Shown: in pieces, positions 8,611 to 13,040 of the stretch
How the letters are laid out: each line of letters starts with the position of its first letter
How positions within the stretch are numbered: the first letter of the stretch is position 1
From: Pseudomonadota bacterium
GTDB taxonomy: Bacteria > Pseudomonadota > Alphaproteobacteria > Azospirillales > Azospirillaceae
Direction of reading: 5' to 3'
Length of the DNA: 13,040 bases
NCBI GenBank assembly: GCA_023412175.1
Contig: JAEYOB010000765.1
Span: 1 to 13,040 of the forward strand
The notes under the pieces: generated by a model
What the model saw: only the letters and a program-made list of their open reading frames with translations
Databases searched by the model: none
What the model was told of the DNA's origin: nothing
Translations under genes and position numbers: made by a program

Positions 8611-9495
8611 TCAGACCTTCTCGATGACCGGCTTGCCGATCAGGCCAACCGGACGCCAGAAGAGGATGAGCAGCAGCACGACAAAGGCGATGGCGTCCTT
8701 GAAGTGCGAGGAGATGTAGCCGCTGGCGAAGGCCTCCAGGATGCCGAGGAGCAGACCGCCGAGCAGCGAGCCGTACAGGTTGCCCAGCCCGCCGAGCATG
8801 GCGGCGCTGAACCCCTTGAAGCCCAGCATCGTTCCGCTGTCGTAGGAGGTCAGCGTGAGCGGCGTGATGATCGCACCGGCGATGGCCCCGGCCATGGCGG
8901 CGATGGCGAACGACCACATGACCGTGCTGTGCACCTTGATGCCCACGAGGGAGGCCGCGTCGCGGTCCGCCGCCGCGGCGCGCAGGGCCTTGCCGAGCAC
9001 GGTCTTCTCGAAGAACAGATGCGCCAGCACCATGAAGCACGCCGTGATCGTGACTATCCACAGGGTCTGGGAATGGATGCTGGCTCCCAGGACGCTGACA
9101 GCGGTGTCGCCGGCGAAGCCCGGATAACCCGCCGGATTCTTGCCGAGGGTCAGCATCACCGCGCTTTTCGTGCAGATGGCGAGACCGATGCTGACCAGCG
9201 TGATCAGCAGCGGCGTCGGCTTGGCGATCGGCAGGATCACCAAGCGTTCGGACAGAAGACCGACCGCGGTCACCACGAGTACGGCAAAGAGACAGGCAAG
9301 CCAGACCGGGGATGCCGAGGCGGTGACCGTCGCCGCCGCCACCATCCCGCCCATCATCACCCATTCGCCCTGGGAGAAATTGATCGCGTCGGTGCTCTTG
9401 AAGATGACGTTGAAGCCGACGGCCACCAGAGCATAGATGCTTCCGGTTCCGATGCCCGCGAACAGGAGTTGGAATACCGTGGACGCCGTGTCCAT
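8611..9495 (-). CDS. livH: LivH-type permease of the ABC importer
   Basis: 294 aa inner-membrane protein, the usual LivH length. It opens with a membrane segment and the family motif STDAINFSQGEWVMMGG (34-50), then further membrane segments, the ATPase-contact loop GKALRAAAADRDAASLVGIK (168-187) and the conserved GFKGFSAAMLGGLGNLYGSL (225-244) near the C-terminus. Together with the LivM-type protein it forms the transmembrane channel. The frame is open for another 70 codons upstream, but that part overlaps the diiron gene and has no membrane or family character; GGAGGAA seven bases before the ATG at 9495 fixes the start. It lies 43 nt after the preceding diiron gene. Confidence 0.93.
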   Translation of the reverse strand: MDTASTVFQLLFAGIGTGSIYALVAVGFNVIFKSTDAINFSQGEWVMMGGMVAAATVTASASPVWLACLFAVLVVTAVGLLSERLVILPIAKPTPLLITLVSIGLAICTKSAVMLTLGKNPAGYPGFAGDTAVSVLGASIHSQTLWIVTITACFMVLAHLFFEKTVLGKALRAAAADRDAASLVGIKVHSTVMWSFAIAAMAGAIAGAIITPLTLTSYDSGTMLGFKGFSAAMLGGLGNLYGSLLGGLLLGILEAFASGYISSHFKDAIAFVVLLLILFWRPVGLIGKPVIEKV

Positions 9496-9538
9496 CGTTG
9501 GTTCCTCCACATGCCTCAGCGCTGCTGCTGCGCCGGTT

Positions 9539-10453
9539 TCAGAAACTGCCCACCAGGGCGTGGTGGAACTCGGGCAAGTCGATTCCCAGGATCCGGAGTT
9601 TCTTACGCGCCGCCGCGAGGTACTCGCGCAGGACCGTGGCTTCCGCTTCCACGCTGGCCGCGCCGAGCCCGGCCCGCGCGCAGACGGCATCCGCCTCGGC
9701 CTCAATGCCGGCCGCGTTGGACAGCCAGGGGCAGTGATAGCCGCCGAGTTCCACCGCGCGCATGTGCTCCTCGACTTCGGCGGCGATGATCCGGCGCTCC
9801 TCCCCGGTCCAGCCGGGGGCGCGCGTCTCGGCGTACAGCCAGCCGAAGGACGCGTGCCGTTCCTTGTCCGCGATGCAGCGGTCGAGCACCGCCGCCAGGA
9901 CCGGGTTGGTGCAGTCCTGGCGGTAGGCCTTGAACAGCTCCAGTTCGAGCCCGTCCTCGAACGCGCAGTGGGTCACCACGTAGGCGTCGAGCGAGCGCTC
10001 CGCGTGCAGCGCACGGCGATGAAGGCTGCGGTTGAACAGCGTCCCGTAGACCGAGGTGCTGGGCCGCTCCACAAGCCCGCCGAACCGGTTGGCGACGCGG
10101 TCGAAGCAGTCGACGTGCCAAGCCTCTTCCGTGCCGCGCACGGTCAGGAAGAACTTGGGGTCGGACTCCCGCTGGTCCTCCAGGCAGAAGCGGATGAGCA
10201 GCGAGGGCGTTTCCTTCAGGCCCGTGGCCTCGATCCACGCCCGCCGGCTCCACGTCCAGCGCGCCGCCTCGCGTTCGGCCGCGTCATAGCGCTCGGCGTC
10301 CAGTTCGGCCCAGGGAATGTCGCGTTGGGGATCCCAGCGGCTCGATTTGCCGGTCTGATACAGGTCGCGTATGCCCGTGATCGTCGGCGACAGGCGGAGG
10401 GGAAAGCGTTTCTCCACGAACAGCGGAGTTGGGGCCTGGGTGGCCGTCTGCAT
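9539..10453 (-). CDS. Ferritin-like diiron-type protein, paralogue B, with one altered metal ligand
   Basis: 304 aa, no signal peptide or membrane segment, so cytoplasmic. It is a paralogue of the gene just upstream: shared stretches include (S)RRAW-E (70-75), RFC (88-90), FGG (124-126), RH-FGW (199-204), GYH--WL (238-244), AGLGA (261-265) and a C-terminal LGI-LP-FHH---G-F (289-304). The four-helix diiron pattern is Glu75, Glu110-x-x-His113, an acidic residue near 166-170, and Asp196-Lys-Glu-Arg-His200. The last ExxH is broken: Lys197 stands where Glu is expected. Family members can be oxygenases or oxidases, but no specific function is recognised. The ATG at 10453 is chosen because GAGGA lies upstream, it follows the neighbour by 14 nt, and upstream residues in the same frame overlap that neighbour. 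Its place between the binding protein and the permeases suggests it acts on the imported compound or partners the other paralogue. Confidence 0.8.
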   Translation of the reverse strand: MQTATQAPTPLFVEKRFPLRLSPTITGIRDLYQTGKSSRWDPQRDIPWAELDAERYDAAEREAARWTWSRRAWIEATGLKETPSLLIRFCLEDQRESDPKFFLTVRGTEEAWHVDCFDRVANRFGGLVERPSTSVYGTLFNRSLHRRALHAERSLDAYVVTHCAFEDGLELELFKAYRQDCTNPVLAAVLDRCIADKERHASFGWLYAETRAPGWTGEERRIIAAEVEEHMRAVELGGYHCPWLSNAAGIEAEADAVCARAGLGAASVEAEATVLREYLAAARKKLRILGIDLPEFHHALVGSF

Positions 10454-10467
10454 GTCGTGCTTCCTCT

Positions 10468-11421
10468 TTAAAAGTCGCCGATCTTCGGGTGATGGAAGGT
10501 GGGCAGATTGATTCCCAACGCCTCCATCCGCCCGCGGATGTTGGCGATCGACGCGACGAAGACCGGCTTCTCCTCCTCCTCGACCGTCGCGCCGAGTCCG
10601 GCCTCCCACGTCAGGCGGTCCGCCTCGACCTCGGCGCGCGAGGCCGGGTTTTCCGGGGCGAGCCAGGCGCTGTGGTAGCCGTTCAGTTCCACCTTCTCGA
10701 TCATCGTGATGACCGCGGCCTCGACCACCTTCAGCTGCTCGGGCGACATGCCCTTGACCTGATGCTCCAGGAAGTACCAGCCGAAGGCGCAGTGCCGGAC
10801 CTCGTCGCGCATGATGGAGCGACAGATCTGCTTGGCGACGGGATCGCGGGCGATATCGACGAGGTGCCGGAAGACGTCGAAGGCAATCTCCTCGGCAGCG
10901 CAGACCAGCGCCGCGATGATGGCTTCCAGCGGCACTTCCGGATCGAGGGCGGCCTTGCGCACCCCGTGCGTGGCGACCGATCCCTGGAACAGTTCCTGGA
11001 CCGGCTTTTCCATGTAGCCGCCGAGCTTCTCCGCCATCGTGTAGCAGACCTCCGCATGGCGGCTTTCTTCCTGGGAGCGGATCGTGAAGAAAAGCTGCAT
11101 GTCAGGCGGACGCTTCTCCTCGCAGAAGCGGATCTGCAACGCCGGGCTCTCGGAAATCGCCCCGTACTCACTCCACGCGCGTCGGCTCCAGTATTGCCGG
11201 GCCGCGAATATCTGTTCGTCCGTGTACTGGGAAAGGTCGAGCTTGTCCCAGTCGATGTCGGTGCGCGGATCCCACTGGTTCTTGGTGGCGGAATGGAACA
11301 GCTCGCGGATCCGCGGAATCTCGCTGTTGAAGGACAGGGGGAATTGTTCTTCCGGCAGGTCGAGGAGCGTGTTGACGGCCATTACGGCCTGCTCCGGGGT
11401 CATGTCGGGGTGAAGAGGCAT
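10468..11421 (-). CDS. Ferritin-like diiron-type protein, paralogue A, with complete ExxH motifs
   Basis: 317 aa, soluble and probably cytoplasmic. Two ExxH motifs, Glu119-Ser-Arg-His122 in EESRHAEVC and Glu207-Val-Arg-His210 in RDEVRHCAFGW, together with Glu85 (RAWSEYG) and Glu177/Glu178 (CAAEEIAFDVF), give the E, ExxH, E, ExxH order with about 30-residue spacing of a ferritin-like non-heme diiron four-helix bundle. Additional His250 (ELNGYH) and the FHH near the C-terminus (309-311) are shared with paralogue B. A redox enzyme such as an oxygenase, N-oxygenase or oxidase is plausible by analogy with ferritin-like diiron enzymes, but the exact family is not recognised and the reaction is unknown. 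The ATG at 11421 has AGGAG about six bases upstream; a second in-frame ATG at codon 7 is less well placed. It follows the binding-protein gene by 70 nt and precedes paralogue B by 14 nt. Confidence 0.82.
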   Translation of the reverse strand: MPLHPDMTPEQAVMAVNTLLDLPEEQFPLSFNSEIPRIRELFHSATKNQWDPRTDIDWDKLDLSQYTDEQIFAARQYWSRRAWSEYGAISESPALQIRFCEEKRPPDMQLFFTIRSQEESRHAEVCYTMAEKLGGYMEKPVQELFQGSVATHGVRKAALDPEVPLEAIIAALVCAAEEIAFDVFRHLVDIARDPVAKQICRSIMRDEVRHCAFGWYFLEHQVKGMSPEQLKVVEAAVITMIEKVELNGYHSAWLAPENPASRAEVEADRLTWEAGLGATVEEEEKPVFVASIANIRGRMEALGINLPTFHHPKIGDF

Positions 11422-11477
11422 TGCGTGCTCCTGGGATTGAGCGAGGAGAACGGCGGGCAGCGGGCATACAGGGCCGC

Positions 11478-11490
11478 GCCCACCATGGGC
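11478..11490 (-). other. Small hairpin just after the binding-protein gene
   Basis: GCCCA, three loop bases and TGGGC form a perfect 5-bp stem that begins right after the stop codon of the binding-protein gene, in the 70-nt gap before paralogue A. Such stems after periplasmic binding-protein genes often protect the upstream mRNA end or reduce read-through. It is short and lacks a T-tract, so the role is tentative. Nothing else is evident in the gap apart from the ribosome binding site of paralogue A. Confidence 0.25.
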
Positions 11491-11491
11491 A

Positions 11492-12673
11492 TCACCGGTA
11501 ATCGGCCAGATTGAAGCGGCTGCCCTTCCAGTTCAGCATCACGATGTCTTCCTTCGAAAGACCGGAGTGCTGCTTTGACGAGAAATTGAAAACGCCGCCG
11601 GTGCCGTTGTATCCCGTGATGCTCTCCAGAGCTTCACGCACCTTCGCCTTATCCTTGCCACCCTTTTCGATGGCGAGGCGGGCAAGATGAATGGCGTCGT
11701 ACGTCTGCGCCACGTACTGGTTCGGCGGGCGGCCGTAGCGCTTGGTGAACTTCTCCATCAGCTCCTGGACGCGCATCTTCAGCGGATCGCTGTCGGGGAG
11801 CTGGTCGCCAACCGGGAACTTGACGCTGACCAGCAGTAGATTCTTCGCCGCGTCGCCGGCAAGCTCCATGTAGCGCTGCGACACGAATCCGTAGCTGTGG
11901 ATCAGCGTCCGGTCGCCGAGGCCGAGCTGCTGCGCCTGCTTCAGGAACACCACGCCCGCCGGCGTCACGGTCCAGCAGATGACGGCCTGCGCCCCGCTGT
12001 CCCTGATCCGGGTGAGCTGGGCGGTCATGTCGGTGTCGGCCGGGTTGAAGGCCTCGTAGACCACGTCGAGCTGGCGCTTGGGGGCCAGCAGCTTCATCTG
12101 CTCGACCGCGCTCTGCCCGAAGCCGCTGGAATCGGCGAGCAGCGCCACTTTGCGAATGTCGTTCTTCTGCAGGTAGTCCGCGACGCGGTCGAGCACGTCG
12201 ATGTCGTCCACCGTGCTCTTGAACGTCCACTTGCGCTCCGCGACCGGCTCCACGATGCCCATGGCGCCCTCGGTGGAGATGAAGGGAATCTTGGCCTGTT
12301 CAGCCATCGGCGCCATGGCGAGCGCGATGCCGCTCATGTTGCCGCCGCCGACGATCATGTCGACCCGGTCCTGGTTGATGAGGCGGCGGGTGGCGCTGAG
12401 CGCCTTCTGACTCTGGCTCTCGGCGTCGTAGAAGACCCATTCGATCTTGCGGCCGTTAATCCCGCCGGCGGCGTTGATCTCCTCGACCGCGATCTCCATC
12501 CCGGCCTTCATGTCCTCGCCGAGGAACGCGGCCGGTCCGGTCACGGAAAGGATGGAGCCGATCCGCAGAGGCTCCTGTGCCTGGCTCACCGTACCGCCAA
12601 CAGCCGTTGCAACCACCAACGCCGCGCCAGCGATGCGCGCTGGGCCTAGAAGCTTTGCAAAGACACCACCCAT
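11492..12673 (-). CDS. Periplasmic substrate-binding protein of the HAAT ABC importer (Peripla_BP_6 type)
   Basis: 393 aa. A Sec signal peptide covers residues 1-32 (hydrophobic core AGAALVVATAVGG, cleavage after SQA). The mature protein starts EPLRIGSILSVTGPAAFLGEDM, the classic opening of Leu/Ile/Val-type binding proteins, and continues with AGMEIAVEEINAAGGINGRK, a VGGG-MSGIALAMAP ligand-loop region, IPFISTEGA and the C-terminal lobe with YGRPPNQYVAQTYDAIHLAR. It should capture the substrate in the periplasm and deliver it to the LivHM-type channel encoded downstream. The ligand cannot be read from these motifs, so no livK name is given. The start at 12673 is chosen over an in-frame ATG 51 bases upstream because of a perfect ribosome binding site and because the signal peptide then has a normal length. 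The gap to the regulator gene is only 34 nt. Confidence 0.93.
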   Translation of the reverse strand: MGGVFAKLLGPARIAGAALVVATAVGGTVSQAQEPLRIGSILSVTGPAAFLGEDMKAGMEIAVEEINAAGGINGRKIEWVFYDAESQSQKALSATRRLINQDRVDMIVGGGNMSGIALAMAPMAEQAKIPFISTEGAMGIVEPVAERKWTFKSTVDDIDVLDRVADYLQKNDIRKVALLADSSGFGQSAVEQMKLLAPKRQLDVVYEAFNPADTDMTAQLTRIRDSGAQAVICWTVTPAGVVFLKQAQQLGLGDRTLIHSYGFVSQRYMELAGDAAKNLLLVSVKFPVGDQLPDSDPLKMRVQELMEKFTKRYGRPPNQYVAQTYDAIHLARLAIEKGGKDKAKVREALESITGYNGTGGVFNFSSKQHSGLSKEDIVMLNWKGSRFNLADYR

Positions 12674-12678
12674 AGTAC

Positions 12679-12688
12679 TCACCTCCTT
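12679..12688 (-). promoter_or_regulatory. Near-ideal Shine-Dalgarno of the binding-protein gene
   Basis: AAGGAGGTGA on the minus strand is a 10-base complement of the usual 16S rRNA 3' end and lies just upstream of the ATG at 12673. It decides the start and fits the high expression expected of periplasmic binding proteins. Confidence 0.8.
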
Positions 12689-12707
12689 GTTCCTCGGGGC
12701 GAAACCG

Positions 12708-13040
12708 TCAGGGCTTGGCACCATTTTTGTTTTTGGTTTTCTTGCTGCCGTCGGAGCGCACTTCCGACGAGAAGCTGATGATGTTCGCCGGGCCCGCGGA
12801 CGTTGCCTTTGAGACCGGCACCGTCACGACATACCGGGCCTGATCCGCGCGGTAGATCGAATAGCCGGCCATGACGGGCCGGTCGTTCGCGTCCAGATAG
12901 ACCAGATGGCGGCCCAGCACCGGGTCGTTGGGCAGCACCTCGAGAATCTCGGCCGTGTCCGGGTTCGCCGCGGTGGCTTCGATGCGCATGACGCCGCGGT
13001 CGAGCTCGACGGGCATGTTCAGGAGATCGAGCAGCGGGCA
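12708..13040 (-). CDS. GntR-type transcriptional regulator, C-terminal part (UTRA-like domain), cut by window edge
   Basis: Only the last 110 codons are present; the N-terminal winged-helix DNA-binding domain would lie beyond the window. The visible part reads as the second half of a UTRA ligand-binding domain of the HutC/FarR subfamily: a helix leading into LLDLLN, then VMRIEATAANPDTAEILEVL, the strand-turn segment GRHLVYLDANDRPVMAGYSIYRADQARYVVTV, where 'valuable residue then Asp-x-x-x-Arg-Pro' followed by Tyr-Arg-x-Asp is typical, and a Lys-rich tail (SKKTKNKNGAKP). These regulators are usually repressors released by a pathway metabolite. Being 34 nt upstream of the binding-protein gene on the same strand, it probably heads the operon and controls it. 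Identification rests on the partial domain and context. Confidence 0.72.
   Translation of the reverse strand, partial: CPLLDLLNMPVELDRGVMRIEATAANPDTAEILEVLPNDPVLGRHLVYLDANDRPVMAGYSIYRADQARYVVTVPVSKATSAGPANIISFSSEVRSDGSKKTKNKNGAKP

Noticed and set aside
9496..9538. GCGC-TGCTGCT-GCGC pairing in the gap between diiron paralogue B and the LivH-type gene
   Set aside because: A 4-bp stem in GC-rich DNA is expected by chance and has no T-tract.
9496..9705. Longer start for the LivH-type permease
   Set aside because: The extra 70 residues are Arg/Ser-rich, overlap diiron paralogue B and lack a ribosome site as good as GGAGGAA before 9495.
8512..10471. Plus-strand open frames 8512-9789 and 9437-10471
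   Set aside because: They are antisense to the LivH-type permease and diiron paralogue B, with Arg/Asp/His-rich low-quality sequence typical of reverse frames in GC-rich DNA.
10454..10609. Longer start for diiron paralogue B
   Set aside because: The extension overlaps paralogue A, is Arg/Gly-rich and has no counterpart in paralogue A.

Overview
The window reads as chromosome or megaplasmid DNA of a high-GC, denitrification-capable alphaproteobacterium, possibly Azospirillum-like (Rhodospirillales). The support is strong GC bias at third codon positions, a nos operon ending in nosX (typical of alpha- and betaproteobacterial clade I nitrous oxide reductase systems), and a full branched-chain-amino-acid-type ABC operon. 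The genus is inferred from style, not proven.

Left block, plus strand, 8-4722: nosD-nosF-nosY-nosL-nosX, the maturation half of a nos cluster. nosR and nosZ would be expected just upstream, outside the window. The five genes are tightly coupled, with 1- to 4-nt start/stop overlaps at every junction. NosD, NosF and NosY form the periplasmic/ABC complex needed for copper-site assembly in nitrous oxide reductase, NosL is the lipoprotein copper chaperone, and NosX is the ApbE-type flavin transferase that flavinylates NosR.

Junction, 4723-4758: a 36-nt gap between two convergent transcription units, with a small hairpin that may help end transcription.

Right block, minus strand, from 13040 down to 4759: reading in the direction of transcription, the end of a GntR-type regulator (UTRA domain), a periplasmic substrate-binding protein, two paralogous ferritin-like diiron proteins, two permeases (LivH and LivM types), two ATPases (LivG and LivF types), an alpha/beta hydrolase resembling arylformamidase, and a RidA-family protein. 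Gaps are 70 nt or less and several genes overlap, so this looks like one operon.

The right block is the interesting part. It combines a dedicated importer with a possible non-heme diiron oxygenase pair, an amide/ester hydrolase and a RidA-like protein, apparently controlled by a local GntR regulator. The logic resembles a small catabolic pathway for a nitrogen-containing organic compound (compare oxygenase, hydrolase and RidA homologue in the Rut pyrimidine pathway), but the substrate cannot be read from the sequence. Three proteins carry unusual active-site residues: a Glu-to-Lys change in one diiron paralogue, a missing catalytic Arg in the RidA homologue, and Glu in place of the triad Asp in the hydrolase.
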